From: JBEEJZ01 sp046046915
Lineage (GTDB): Bacteria; Pseudomonadota; Gammaproteobacteria; Burkholderiales; Burkholderiaceae_C
Direction of reading: 5' to 3'
DNA: 64,000 bases
Assembly: GCA_046046915.1 (NCBI GenBank)
Contig: JBJOIT010000001.1
Coordinates: 62,001-126,000, forward strand
Part shown: positions 48,984 through 57,910 of the stretch, one piece after another
Layout: each line of letters opens with the position of its first letter
Position numbering within the stretch: the first letter of the stretch is position 1
Notes under the pieces: model-generated
What the model saw: the letters and a program-made list of their open reading frames with translations, nothing else
Database searches by the model: none
What the model was told of the DNA's origin: nothing
Made by a program: the position numbers and the translations under genes

Positions 48984-49421
48984 TCAGTCCTTGGTGGCGT
49001 GACGCTGCACGCAGGCGATATAGGCCTCGCCGTCCGGTGGGCGTCCGGCGCGCTGGCTCTCCCAAATCATCTTGCCCAAGCATTCCATGGCCTCGTGGTG
49101 TGCCAGGTGCACAGAGTTTCGTTTTTTGGCCAGCAGCTCAACCGCCTGCCGAATGCCACGAGGCTGGTCGATGCTGCACTGCTCGCTGATGGACAGATGC
49201 ATGGACAGGTGCAAAAACGCGTTGGTCACACCAGGGGTGCTCGTGCCCATGCTCTGCAGTGCGGCATCTACATCCGACAGTTCGGCGTGATGTTCTGGAT
49301 GGTCTTCAATCCACAGGCTGGCCAGCGTCTCGATGGCTTCCATGGGTTCCTGGCGTCGTGCTTTGGCGTAAACCGCGCAAAAGAAACGACGCACATCGGC
49401 TTGTGAGGGTTGGATCAGCAT
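48984..49421 (-). CDS. DUF1841 family protein
   Basis: A 145-residue soluble protein that fits DUF1841 of betaproteobacteria: R-R-F-F near the start, H-P-E-H-H in the middle, and the signature F-L-H-L-S-M-H-L-S-I-S-E-Q-C-S-I-D-Q-P near residues 69-87. No function is known. It is convergent with cytochrome c4 and divergent from the TauE/SafE exporter 31 bp away. Confidence 0.8.
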   Translation of the reverse strand: MLIQPSQADVRRFFCAVYAKARRQEPMEAIETLASLWIEDHPEHHAELSDVDAALQSMGTSTPGVTNAFLHLSMHLSISEQCSIDQPRGIRQAVELLAKKRNSVHLAHHEAMECLGKMIWESQRAGRPPDGEAYIACVQRHATKD

Positions 49422-49452
49422 GGCCGGGATTGTCGCGCGCTAACATCCTTCG

Positions 49453-50208
49453 ATGCTTCTGCCCATCATCACCGAGCCCTATTTTTATATCGTCACCGTG
49501 CCCGCGGTACTCTTGCTGGGTATCAGCAAGAGCGGTTTCGGCGCCGGTTTTGGCTCGCTGGCCGTGCCCATGATGGCGCTGGCCGTCACAGTGCCTGAGG
49601 CGGCGGCCATCCTGATGCCGGTCCTATTTTTGATGGACGTGCTGGGCATGGCTGCTTTTCGCAAGGATTTTGATCTTGCCCTGTTGAAGTTTTTATTGCC
49701 ATTTGGCCTTGTGGGCATCGTGATTGGGGCGCTGCTTTTCAAGCTGCTTGATGCCCACACGGTGGCCGGCTTGGTGGGCGCTTTCACGCTGCTGTTTCTG
49801 GCGCAACGGCTGGTGTTTCCACCCAGGCCTGACAGCCCGCCGCCGCCCAAGTGGCTGGGTGCCATTCTCACGGCGACCTCCGGCTTCACCAGCTTTGTGG
49901 CGCATGCAGGCGGCCCGCCCATCAATGCCTACGTGATACCGCTGCGGCTCACGCCCGTCAAATTTACCGCCACCATGGCGTTTTTCTTCTTTGTCATTAA
50001 CCTGGCCAAATGGGTGCCCTACGGCATGCTGGGCTTGCTGGATATGCGCAACATGGCCACTTCGTTGGTGTTGCTGCCTCTGGCGCCCATCGGTGTTTGG
50101 ATCGGCGTGCGCTTGGCCCGACGCATCAGCCCCTTGTGGTTTTACCGTTTTTTGTACGCAGGCATGATGCTGACCGGCATCAAGCTCTTGTGGGATGGTT
50201 TGAGTTGA
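49453..50208 (+). CDS. TauE/SafE-family (TSUP) sulfite/sulfoacetate exporter
   Basis: A 251-residue membrane protein with about eight helices in two related halves: G-I-S-K-S-G-F-G-A-G-F-G near residue 23 and F-V-A-H-A-G-G-P-P-I-N near residue 149 are the family signatures. TSUP proteins export sulfite and other small organosulfur anions. In this genome it could clear sulfite formed during sulfur oxidation (inference). It stands alone, convergent with the chemoreceptor gene 3 bp away. Confidence 0.85.
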   Translation: MLLPIITEPYFYIVTVPAVLLLGISKSGFGAGFGSLAVPMMALAVTVPEAAAILMPVLFLMDVLGMAAFRKDFDLALLKFLLPFGLVGIVIGALLFKLLDAHTVAGLVGAFTLLFLAQRLVFPPRPDSPPPPKWLGAILTATSGFTSFVAHAGGPPINAYVIPLRLTPVKFTATMAFFFFVINLAKWVPYGMLGLLDMRNMATSLVLLPLAPIGVWIGVRLARRISPLWFYRFLYAGMMLTGIKLLWDGLS

Positions 50209-50211
50209 GTC

Positions 50212-51942
50212 TTAGAAGCTATCCCACTCACCATCGCTGCTGCCCTTGGCGGTCAAAGCGGCGGGGCGGCTTGAACTGTGACCCAGGGCTTTTGCGCCGG
50301 TTGGTTTGCTCAGCGGCTTGATCACCGCTTGGGCCCTGGGTGGGGTCTTGGCGCTGGGGCCATCTTTTCGGGTGGTCGCCACAAAGGGAGATCCGTTGGT
50401 ATCCAGCCGAAAAACAGCTACAGCCTGCACCAGGTCTTGCGCCTGCATGTTCAAGCTAGAGGCGGCAGAGGCCATTTCTTCTACCAGAGCGGCATTTTGT
50501 TGTGTGGCCTGATCCAGTTGGGTCACGGCCTCGCCAATTTGCGCAACGCCCGAGCCTTGTTCGATGCTTGCCGCGCTGATTTCGGACATGATGTCCGTGA
50601 CCCGCCGGATGCTGTTGACCACATCCTGCATGGTGGCGCCGGCTTGGCCAACGAGCGTTGAGCCTTGGTCTACGCGCTGTACGCTTTCGGTGATGAGGTT
50701 TTTGATTTCCTTGGCGGCCTCGGCACTTCGCTGAGCCAGCGTGCGCACTTCACCCGCGACTACCGCAAATCCTCGACCTTGTTCGCCAGCACGGGCAGCC
50801 TCAACGGCAGCGTTGAGTGCCAGGATGTTGGTCTGAAATGCGATGCCATCAATCACGGAGATGATGTCGGCGATTTTCTTGCTGGAGTCGCTGATGCCGC
50901 GCATGGTGTCGACCACCTGAGCCACGACGGTGCCGCCTTGCACAGCGACCGTTGAGGCACTTTGTGCCAGCTGGTTGGCTTGCCGGGCGTTGTCGGCGTT
51001 TTGGCTCACTGTGGAGCCGAGTTGCTCCATGGAGGCGGCCGTTTGCTCCAGCGCACTGGCCTGGTGTTCTGTGCGTGCGCTGAGGTCCACGTTGCTTTGG
51101 GCAATTTCGGCACTCGCCGTTTCGATCGACTCGGCGCCTCTTCTGACTGTGCCGACCACCTTGGACAGGCTGTCCTGCATGTCCCTGAGAGCTTGCAGCA
51201 AGAGGGCGGTTTCATTAGAGCCGCTGGCATCAAATTGCAAAGTGAGGTCGCCGCCTGACACGGCGCGTGCCACATCGACCGCTTTTTGTATGGGGCGGGT
51301 GATGGCGCGAATGATCCAGATGGCCAACAGAACAGAAATCGTGAGGGACAGGGTTCCGGTAGCCCAAACGGTCATTTCGATGGCATCGGCGGCGGCTTGG
51401 GCATCACGGCTGGCAGTGGCTGTGCTGTCGTCCTGGTTTTTGGTTTCGTCTTCAATCGCACGGAAGTAGGCAAGTTGTATGGGGCGTACGTCGTCTAGCA
51501 AGAGCGCGATGGCCTCGTCTTTTTTGCCTTGCTCGATCAGGGCAAGGTAGCTATCCGTATGGGTTTTGTATTCTTGGCGTAGTTTGACCATGCGAGCAAG
51601 GACTTCACGGCCCTCTGTCGAATGAATGTCCTTGTCCAGTCGCGCCATGATGGTGTCGACCGCTTTGCGGGAGGCCTGTACTTGTTCGAGCTCCAGCCTG
51701 ATGTCATCTGCCTTGCTCATAAGTGCCACGTTGCGTGACGCCCGGGCCTGGTGGTTGATTTCGTCTCGAAGGTGGCCCAGATCCCGCAAGATTTCGATGC
51801 GCCGCTCGGTGATGTCGAGCAGGCTCTCATGCAAGGTGTTTGCTCTCCAAAGTGTGGTTCCGCCCATGAAGATCAACATTAACGCGATCAGGCTGAAGGC
51901 CAACTTGAGGCGGGTTGAAATCCGCATATCACTGAAATTCAT
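50212..51942 (-). CDS. Methyl-accepting chemotaxis protein with CheR-tethering tail
   Basis: A 576-residue receptor: cytoplasmic N-terminus, membrane helix near residues 12-30, a four-helix-bundle periplasmic sensor (about 30-190), a second membrane helix near 195-215, HAMP (I-T-R-P-I-Q-K), and a signalling domain with the hairpin tip I-A-F-Q-T-N-I-L-A-L-N-A-A-V-E-A. The C-terminus ends E-W-D-S-F, the x-W-x-x-F pentapeptide that recruits the methyltransferase CheR. ATG at 51942 is chosen; upstream codons lack support. The ligand is unknown; no che genes are adjacent. Confidence 0.9.
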   Translation of the reverse strand: MNFSDMRISTRLKLAFSLIALMLIFMGGTTLWRANTLHESLLDITERRIEILRDLGHLRDEINHQARASRNVALMSKADDIRLELEQVQASRKAVDTIMARLDKDIHSTEGREVLARMVKLRQEYKTHTDSYLALIEQGKKDEAIALLLDDVRPIQLAYFRAIEDETKNQDDSTATASRDAQAAADAIEMTVWATGTLSLTISVLLAIWIIRAITRPIQKAVDVARAVSGGDLTLQFDASGSNETALLLQALRDMQDSLSKVVGTVRRGAESIETASAEIAQSNVDLSARTEHQASALEQTAASMEQLGSTVSQNADNARQANQLAQSASTVAVQGGTVVAQVVDTMRGISDSSKKIADIISVIDGIAFQTNILALNAAVEAARAGEQGRGFAVVAGEVRTLAQRSAEAAKEIKNLITESVQRVDQGSTLVGQAGATMQDVVNSIRRVTDIMSEISAASIEQGSGVAQIGEAVTQLDQATQQNAALVEEMASAASSLNMQAQDLVQAVAVFRLDTNGSPFVATTRKDGPSAKTPPRAQAVIKPLSKPTGAKALGHSSSRPAALTAKGSSDGEWDSF

Positions 51943-52111
51943 GTCGGTGTTCCCGTTTGAGCTCTGGCTGAGAGCGCTTGCCCATCCCAATTTTGTATGG
52001 CAAAGCGGTAGTCGATGGCGCAGGTTTTAAGCAATAGAAATGCCTCGATAACGATAAGCTTTTTTCTGGGGATAGTTCCGCATGGGGCTATTGCAAACAT
52101 CAGGGGGTGCG

Positions 52112-52573
52112 TCAGGCAAACCCTTGTTGGCGCCAGGCTTCAAACACTGTCACCGCGACAGCGTTGGACAAATTCAGGCTGCGCTGGCCCTCACGCATGG
52201 GGAGCTTGAGGCATCGTTCGGGCGCAAAGCTCGACCGGACGTTGTCACTGAGTCCGCGCGTCTCCGCACCGAACACCAGCCAGTCGCCTTTTTGAAACGC
52301 AGTGCCGTGCACCTGACCCGTGCCCTTGGTGGTCAGTGCAAACAGGCGCTCCGGTGGTGGCGCCTCATCGGCTAAAAATTGGTGCCAATTACTGTGTTTA
52401 CGCAGGGTTGCGTATTCGTGATAGTCCAGACCCGCTCGGCGCATGTGCTTGTCGTCCATGGAAAAACCCAGGGGCTCAATCAGATGCAGGGTACAGCCTG
52501 TGTTGGCTGCCAAGCGGATGATGTTGCCGGTGTTGGGGGGGATTTCCGGCTCAACAAGAACGATATGAAACAT
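52112..52573 (-). CDS. trmL: tRNA (cytidine(34)-2'-O)-methyltransferase
   Basis: A 153-residue SPOUT methyltransferase that methylates the wobble base of tRNA-Leu isoacceptors. Family motifs: E-P-E-I-P-P-N-T-G-N-I near residue 8, F-G-A-E-T-R-G-L in the middle, and the knot segment R-S-L-N-L-S-N-A-V-A-V near residue 131. ATG at 52573 matches the family N-terminus M-F-H-I-V-L. It lies in the same direction as comF. Confidence 0.92.
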   Translation of the reverse strand: MFHIVLVEPEIPPNTGNIIRLAANTGCTLHLIEPLGFSMDDKHMRRAGLDYHEYATLRKHSNWHQFLADEAPPPERLFALTTKGTGQVHGTAFQKGDWLVFGAETRGLSDNVRSSFAPERCLKLPMREGQRSLNLSNAVAVTVFEAWRQQGFA

Positions 52574-52615
52574 GCCGCGTATTTTCGGGGTCAAAGGGCG
52601 GATGCCAGAACAACA

Positions 52616-53314
52616 TTAGTTCCCCGTTCGTGCAACGACCAGACCGGTGATGTGTTTAGCGCCTGCAGCCCTCAGTGCCAAGGCCGCTGCATGCAAGGAC
52701 GCGCCGGTTGTCATGACATCGTCCACCAATACGACACGCTGATCTTTGATGCGTTCGGCGGCAAGTGGGTTGATGGCGAATGCATTCTTAACGTTTCGCA
52801 GTCGCTCACTTCTGCTGAGCTGGCTTTGGTGTGCCACATCCTGGATGCGCAGCAGCAAATCTGCCCGGGTTTTGGGTTCTGATAATTCGCGAGCGATCAG
52901 ACATGCCTGGTTGTAACCCCGTTCACACAAGCGCTGTGGCGACAAGGGCATGGGGATGATGATGTCCGCCTCATCCAGAGCGGGTTCCACCCAGGGGGCG
53001 CTTCGCAGCAACAGGGCCAGGCTGGCGCAACGACCGGCTTGCTGTCCAAACTTGAAGTCCACAATGAGTTCAGCCCAGGGGTAACCGTAGGGTACCGCCG
53101 CAAAACACGCATCTAGTGCAGGCGGGGACAACACACACTCTCCGCATTGTCGAACACTATCTGGGACAGGCAGGGCGCAAGTTTTGCATCGGGCAACCGG
53201 TTGTGCAAACCGGGACACGCACGCTTCGCACAAGGGTTGCGAGGGCCACGCGCCGCAGATGTGGCACGCGCTGGGAATGCGCTTGACCAAACCACTCAGA
53301 AACCTTGGGAACAT
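52616..53314 (-). CDS. comF: ComF-family phosphoribosyltransferase-like protein
   Basis: A 232-residue protein: N-terminal zinc-binding cysteines in two pairs (C-H-I-C and C-K-T-C regions, with C-E-A-C and C-G-E-C), and a C-terminal phosphoribosyltransferase domain with V-V-L-V-D-D-V-M-T-T-G-A-S near residue 195. ComF is needed for handling incoming DNA in naturally competent bacteria. ATG at 53314 is chosen because the residues before it match no family. It is divergent from the BioC-like gene. Confidence 0.9.
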   Translation of the reverse strand: MFPRFLSGLVKRIPSACHICGAWPSQPLCEACVSRFAQPVARCKTCALPVPDSVRQCGECVLSPPALDACFAAVPYGYPWAELIVDFKFGQQAGRCASLALLLRSAPWVEPALDEADIIIPMPLSPQRLCERGYNQACLIARELSEPKTRADLLLRIQDVAHQSQLSRSERLRNVKNAFAINPLAAERIKDQRVVLVDDVMTTGASLHAAALALRAAGAKHITGLVVARTGN

Positions 53315-53352
53315 GCACTCAATATACTCTGCGATCCCTTTCCTCACCTGCC

Positions 53353-54273
53353 ATGAATCACCCTGAGCGTCCCCCGTCGATGGACCCTGTGGCTGCCCAG
53401 CGTTGGGCGGCCTTGCCCTTGCCTGCCGAGGGATCAGCAGCGTCCCCGGAGTCGCCGTGGTTGCACGAGGAGGTGGCACGCCGCATGGAGGAGCGCCTGC
53501 AATGGATCAAGCTGCAACCCAAACATTGGGTCCACTGGTCGCCGCTTCGGGGTGGGCTACAAGTTCACGAAGCACTGACACGACGTTACCCGCAGGCGAT
53601 CTGCACGGTGATCGAGGGGCAAGCCCGTCATGAGCGCACCACGCGCGAGTCATTGACCCGTCCTTGGTGGTCGCCCGGGCGTTGGCTGGGTAGCAGGGTC
53701 GAATTCGATACGCCTGCGCCGCAGAGTGTCGATATGTTGTGGGCCAATATGGCGCTGCACATGTCTGATCAACCTCAAAGCCTGGTCCTGCAGTGGCATG
53801 AATTGCTGGCGGTGGATGGCTTCTTGATGTTTTCTTGCCTGGGGCCCGATACGCTGCGAGAACTCAGGGTGATCTTTGCTGAAAGACGTTGGCCGGCACC
53901 CACCCACGAATTAACCGACATGCACGACTGGGGCGACATGCTGGTGCAAGCAGGTTTTGCAGAGCCCGTGATGGACATGGAGCGGATCACCTTGACCTTT
54001 GACAGCCCCGAGCGCTTATTGAAAGAACTCCGTACGCTGGGCCGCAATTTAAATCGTGCTCGGTTTGAAGGCTTGCGTGGGCGGCAATGGCGTGACCAAC
54101 TACACCTAGGCCTTCGATCAGGGCTTGCGGATAACGAAGGTCGATTGGCTCTGACGTTCGAAATCATTTACGGGCATGCGATGAAGGCGGCGCCCCGGCA
54201 CAGCGTGAAAGTGGAAACAACGCTGACTCTGGATCAGATGCGTGAGAACCTGGTTCGCAACAGAAGGGCTTGA
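53353..54273 (+). CDS. bioC: BioC-like methyltransferase lacking the glycine-rich SAM motif
   Basis: A 306-residue class I methyltransferase-fold protein related to BioC (malonyl-ACP O-methyltransferase, start of the biotin pimeloyl pathway): W-A-N-M-A-L-H near residue 135, F-L-M-F-S-C-L-G-P-D-T-L-R-E-L-R near residue 157, and the G-F-A-E-P-V-M-D-M-E strand. Motif I, normally L-D-x-G-x-G-x-G, reads W-V-H-W-S-P-L-R-G-G-L-Q, so SAM binding may be weak or altered. No other bio genes are nearby. ATG at 53353 chosen by family similarity. Confidence 0.72.
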   Translation: MNHPERPPSMDPVAAQRWAALPLPAEGSAASPESPWLHEEVARRMEERLQWIKLQPKHWVHWSPLRGGLQVHEALTRRYPQAICTVIEGQARHERTTRESLTRPWWSPGRWLGSRVEFDTPAPQSVDMLWANMALHMSDQPQSLVLQWHELLAVDGFLMFSCLGPDTLRELRVIFAERRWPAPTHELTDMHDWGDMLVQAGFAEPVMDMERITLTFDSPERLLKELRTLGRNLNRARFEGLRGRQWRDQLHLGLRSGLADNEGRLALTFEIIYGHAMKAAPRHSVKVETTLTLDQMRENLVRNRRA

Positions 54274-54316
54274 TACCCTTGGGTCACCGGAATCTGTCAG
54301 TTTCAAGAGTCGAGGA

Positions 54317-54330
54317 TTGATTACAATCGA
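54317..54330. promoter_or_regulatory. FNR-type box upstream of the oxidase locus
   Basis: TTGAT-TACA-ATCGA matches the FNR/Anr consensus TTGAT-N4-ATCAA at nine of ten positions. It lies 73 bp before the DUF2244 gene that leads the cta cluster and could let an FNR-like regulator (one is encoded at 13229) tune the aa3 oxidase to oxygen. Confidence 0.5.
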
Positions 54331-54402
54331 CAGCTTGTAACAAGGCATTTACGTTAGCTAAACAGGGGCTGCTGAGGGTTGCTCCTGATAGGGGAATGAA
54401 CG

Positions 54403-54888
54403 TTGTCGTCTCAAGCCTATCGTTTTGCGACTGTCCAGGGTAACAAGGTTCAGTGGTTCATGAGGCGTAACTGTTCTGTAACGCCTCGCCAGTTGTGCTG
54501 GATGTACGTATCACTTAGTGTGGTGTCGTTGGGCATAGCGGCGGCTTTTTGGTGGCAGGGTGCGACGCTGGTGATGCCATTTGCCTGGATGGAGTTGTTG
54601 GCCGTTGGTGTTGCCTTCTTGGTGTACGCAAGGCATGCTGCCGACGGAGAAAAAATCGTGCTCGAGAACGCCACGCTGGTGGTTGAATTGGAGCGGGCGG
54701 GGCGGTTGCAGCGATCAGAGTTTGCTCGGGATTGGGTTCGAGTCGAGCCCAAGAGCGCCAAAGAGTCTCTGGTCGTCTTGTCGGGACAGGGACGGTCGGT
54801 GAGCGTGGGGCGGTTTTTACGGCCTGAGTTGCGATCTGCGCTTGCCAAAGAAATTCGAGCGGCCTTGGGTGCGCGGGGTCTGGGTTAA
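54403..54888 (+). CDS. DUF2244 membrane protein ahead of ctaC
   Basis: A 161-residue protein with two adjacent hydrophobic helices (about residues 32-50 and 55-72) and a C-terminal cytosolic domain with V-R-V-E-P. The motif R-R-N-C-S-V-T-P-R-Q-L near residues 21-31 is the DUF2244 hallmark. The family often precedes cytochrome oxidase genes but its role is unknown. Start TTG at 54403 has GGGGA upstream; an ATG at 54396 is out of frame. It lies 24 bp before ctaC on the same strand. Confidence 0.82.
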   Translation: MSSQAYRFATVQGNKVQWFMRRNCSVTPRQLCWMYVSLSVVSLGIAAAFWWQGATLVMPFAWMELLAVGVAFLVYARHAADGEKIVLENATLVVELERAGRLQRSEFARDWVRVEPKSAKESLVVLSGQGRSVSVGRFLRPELRSALAKEIRAALGARGLG

Positions 54889-54912
54889 TTACTTAGTGAT
54901 GAAGAAGTGAAC

Positions 54913-56100
54913 ATGATGAAGAGCATTTTCAACAAATCGGCTTCACTGCTGTCGGCAGCAGCTGTTTGGGGTGGTTCGGTTGCGTTTTCGTCGGCCCACG
55001 CGGTCAGCGATTTGCCGGGCGGTCCCGCTGTAAGGCAGCTCAATCTGGCGCCAGCTGTGACCAAGATCGCAGAAGAGCAGGCATGGCTGCACTGGTTCAT
55101 GCTGATCGTGTGCACTGTGATCTTCGTCGCTGTGTTCAGTGTGATGTTCTATTCCATCTGGAAGCACCGCAAGTCCAAGGGCTACAAGCCTGCAACTTTT
55201 CATGAGTCTGTCACTGTCGAGGTGATTTGGACCATCATCCCCTTCATCATCGTGATCTTCATGGCCTTGCCTGCGACCAAGGTAATCGTTGCGATGAAAG
55301 ACACCAGCAACGCTGACCTGACCATCAAGGTCACAGGCATGCAGTGGAAGTGGGGCTACGACTACCTCAAGGGTGAGGGAGAAGGTATTTCCATGCTCTC
55401 CACTTTGGATGCGAGTCATCGTGCGCTTTCTGACGCAGGTGGCCCCAAGGCTGGTCAGGATGTGGAGGATTACCTCCTGAAGGTCGATCACCCCATGGTG
55501 GTGCCGGTGGGTCGAAAGGTTCGTTTGATCACCACCGCCAACGATGTGATTCACTCCTTCATGGTGCCGGCTTTTGGCATCAAGCAAGATGCCATTCCTG
55601 GCTTTGTACGTGACACCTGGTTCCGTGCCGAGAAGATTGGCGATTACCACGGCCAATGCGTCGAATTGTGTGGCAAAGAGCACGCCTACATGCCCATCCA
55701 CGTCAAGGTGGTCAGCGCTGAGGACTACACCAAGTGGGTTGCTGACGAGGGCAAGAAAATGGCTGCCAAGATGGATGACCCTGCCAAAGTTTGGACTTTG
55801 GATGACATCATGAAGCGCGGTGAAAAGGTGTACGCGGCCAACTGCGCTGCTTGCCACCAGGCAAATGGCAAGGGTGCAGGGCCCATCAAGGCCCTGGATG
55901 CTGCGCCTGTTGTTCTGGACGCAGACAAGAGCAAACAGATTGCTGTGTTGCTGAATGGTCAAAACAACGGCGCCATGCCGGCATGGAAGCAGTTGAATGA
56001 CACTGATATCGCGGCCGTGATCAGCTACACCAAAAACAGCTGGTCGAACAAGACGGGGCAGTTGGTCCAGCCTGCTGAAGTTCTGGCTGCGCGCAAGTAA
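54913..56100 (+). CDS. ctaC: Cytochrome c oxidase subunit II fused to cytochrome c
   Basis: A 395-residue subunit II: signal peptide, two membrane helices (about residues 50-72 and 95-115), the CuA cupredoxin domain with binding residues H in V-I-H-S-F and C-V-E-L-C-G-K-E-H-A-Y-M near residue 255, and a C-terminal class I cytochrome c domain (C-A-A-C-H near residue 315). The extra heme domain makes this a caa3-type subunit that can receive electrons from small c-type cytochromes directly. ATG at 54913 or 54916, or GTG at 54907, are near-equivalent starts. Confidence 0.94.
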   Translation: MMKSIFNKSASLLSAAAVWGGSVAFSSAHAVSDLPGGPAVRQLNLAPAVTKIAEEQAWLHWFMLIVCTVIFVAVFSVMFYSIWKHRKSKGYKPATFHESVTVEVIWTIIPFIIVIFMALPATKVIVAMKDTSNADLTIKVTGMQWKWGYDYLKGEGEGISMLSTLDASHRALSDAGGPKAGQDVEDYLLKVDHPMVVPVGRKVRLITTANDVIHSFMVPAFGIKQDAIPGFVRDTWFRAEKIGDYHGQCVELCGKEHAYMPIHVKVVSAEDYTKWVADEGKKMAAKMDDPAKVWTLDDIMKRGEKVYAANCAACHQANGKGAGPIKALDAAPVVLDADKSKQIAVLLNGQNNGAMPAWKQLNDTDIAAVISYTKNSWSNKTGQLVQPAEVLAARK

Positions 56101-56147
56101 GCCGCTCGGTCAACGCCGTATATTTGAGACTTGAGAAGGAAAACACC

Positions 56148-57770
56148 ATGAGTGCAGTACTAGACCATCACGACCACGCACATGACGACCATCATGACCA
56201 CCATGCGCCCGCTGGCTGGCGCAGGTGGGTTTATGCCACCAACCACAAGGACATTGGTACGCTGTACCTCTTGTTCTCGTTCGCGATGTTGATGATTGGT
56301 GGTGTTTTGGCGCTGCTGATCCGTGCCGAATTGTTTCAGCCGGGTTTGCAGGTGGCAAATCCGGAGCTGTTCAATCAGTTCACCACCATGCACGGGATCA
56401 TCATGGTGTTCGGAGCCATCATGCCAGGCTTCGTCGGCTTTGCGAACTGGATGTTGCCTTTGCAAATTGGCGCTTCTGACATGGCCTTTGCGCGCATGAA
56501 TAACTTCAGCTTCTGGCTGATGATTCCGGCTGCGCTGATGCTGGTGTTGTCCTTTTTCATGCCTGGCGGCGCGCCTGCAGCAGGTTGGACCTTGTACGCG
56601 CCATTGACCTTGCAGATGGGTCCGTCGATGGATGCCGGTATTTTCGCAATGCACATTCTGGGTGCTTCTTCGATCATGGGTTCGATCAACATCATTGTGA
56701 CGGTGTTGAACATGCGCGCACCTGGCATGACCCTGATGAAGATGCCGATGTTCGCTTGGACCTGGCTGATCACGGCCTACTTGCTGATCGCAGTGATGCC
56801 CGTGTTGGCCGGTGCCATCACCATGACCTTGACTGACCGTCACTTCGGCACCAGCTTCTTCAATCCTGCTGGTGGTGGTGACCCAGTGATGTACCAGCAC
56901 ATTTTTTGGTTCTTTGGGCACCCTGAGGTGTACATCATGATCTTGCCGGCCTTCGGCATCATCAGCCAGATCGTTCCTGCCTTTGCTCGCAAGAAGCTGT
57001 TCGGCTACGCCTCCATGGTGTACGCCACCTCTTCTATTGCAATCTTGTCGTTCATTGTGTGGGCTCACCACATGTTTACCACCGGTATGCCTGTGACCGG
57101 TCAGTTGTTTTTCATGTACGCCACCATGTTGATTGCTGTGCCAACGGCAGTGAAGATCTTCAACTGGATTGCAACGATGTGGCAGGGGTCCATGACCTTC
57201 GAGACCCCCATGCTTTTTGCGGTTGGCTTCATCTTCGTGTTCACCATGGGTGGTTTCACGGGCCTGATTTTGGCGATGGCGCCGATTGATATTCAATTGC
57301 AAGACACCTACTACGTGGTGGCTCACTTCCACTATGTGTTGGTTGCGGGTTCTTTGTACGCGATGTTTGCTGGTTACTACTACTGGTGCCCGAAGTGGAC
57401 CGGTGTCATGTACAACGAGACACGCGGCAAGATTCACTTCTGGTGGTCGCTGATTGCGTTTAACGTGACCTTCTTCCCGATGCACTTCTTGGGACTGGCT
57501 GGTATGCCGCGTCGCTATGCAGATTACCCCATGCAGTTTGCAGACTTCAATGCTGTTGCAACCGTTGGTGCATTTGCATTCGGCTTGGCTCAGGTGTATT
57601 TCTTCCTGTTCATCGTTTTGCCCACCATGATGGGCAAAGGTGAAAAGGCGGCGCAGAAGCCATGGGAAGCCGCAGAAGGTTTGGAGTGGGAAGTTCCTTC
57701 GCCAGCACCCTTCCACACATTCGAAACACCACCCAAATTGGATGCGACAGCAACCAAGGTGATTGCCTGA
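56148..57770 (+). CDS. ctaD: Cytochrome c oxidase subunit I
   Basis: A 540-residue heme-copper oxidase subunit with 12 membrane helices. Seen: heme a ligand T-T-M-H-G near residue 83, the cross-linked copper site W-F-F-G-H-P-E-V-Y near residue 262, A-H-H-M-F near residue 311, and heme-ligand pair H-F-H-Y-V near residue 398. H-P-E-V-Y places it in the A1 (aa3) group. A His/Asp-rich N-terminus (D-H-H-D-H-A-H-D-D-H-H) may bind metal. AGAAGGA precedes the ATG. Confidence 0.96.
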   Translation: MSAVLDHHDHAHDDHHDHHAPAGWRRWVYATNHKDIGTLYLLFSFAMLMIGGVLALLIRAELFQPGLQVANPELFNQFTTMHGIIMVFGAIMPGFVGFANWMLPLQIGASDMAFARMNNFSFWLMIPAALMLVLSFFMPGGAPAAGWTLYAPLTLQMGPSMDAGIFAMHILGASSIMGSINIIVTVLNMRAPGMTLMKMPMFAWTWLITAYLLIAVMPVLAGAITMTLTDRHFGTSFFNPAGGGDPVMYQHIFWFFGHPEVYIMILPAFGIISQIVPAFARKKLFGYASMVYATSSIAILSFIVWAHHMFTTGMPVTGQLFFMYATMLIAVPTAVKIFNWIATMWQGSMTFETPMLFAVGFIFVFTMGGFTGLILAMAPIDIQLQDTYYVVAHFHYVLVAGSLYAMFAGYYYWCPKWTGVMYNETRGKIHFWWSLIAFNVTFFPMHFLGLAGMPRRYADYPMQFADFNAVATVGAFAFGLAQVYFFLFIVLPTMMGKGEKAAQKPWEAAEGLEWEVPSPAPFHTFETPPKLDATATKVIA

Positions 57771-57796
57771 TTCCGATATCAAGATCGAGACTGAGA

Positions 57797-57907
57797 ATGA
57801 GCCCTGAGCAAAAGCAGAAAAACGCAAATCTTGCGTGGATCCTTGCATCCATCGCGCTGGTGTTTTTGCTGGGGTTCGTTGGCAAAATCATTTTGCTGAA
57901 TCACTGA
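57797..57907 (+). CDS. Cytochrome oxidase small assembly protein (36 residues)
   Basis: A 36-residue single-pass membrane protein (M-S-P-E-Q-K-Q-K-N then a hydrophobic helix ending L-L-N-H) between ctaD and ctaG, 3 bp ahead of ctaG. This is the size, place and pattern of the short assembly protein annotated in Burkholderiales cta clusters. Its function is not well defined. Confidence 0.7.
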   Translation: MSPEQKQKNANLAWILASIALVFLLGFVGKIILLNH

Positions 57908-57910
57908 GCG

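Noticed and set aside
56160..57848. A 562-codon minus-strand frame opposite ctaD
   Set aside because: Histidine/glutamine-rich shadow of a conserved membrane protein; no family likeness.
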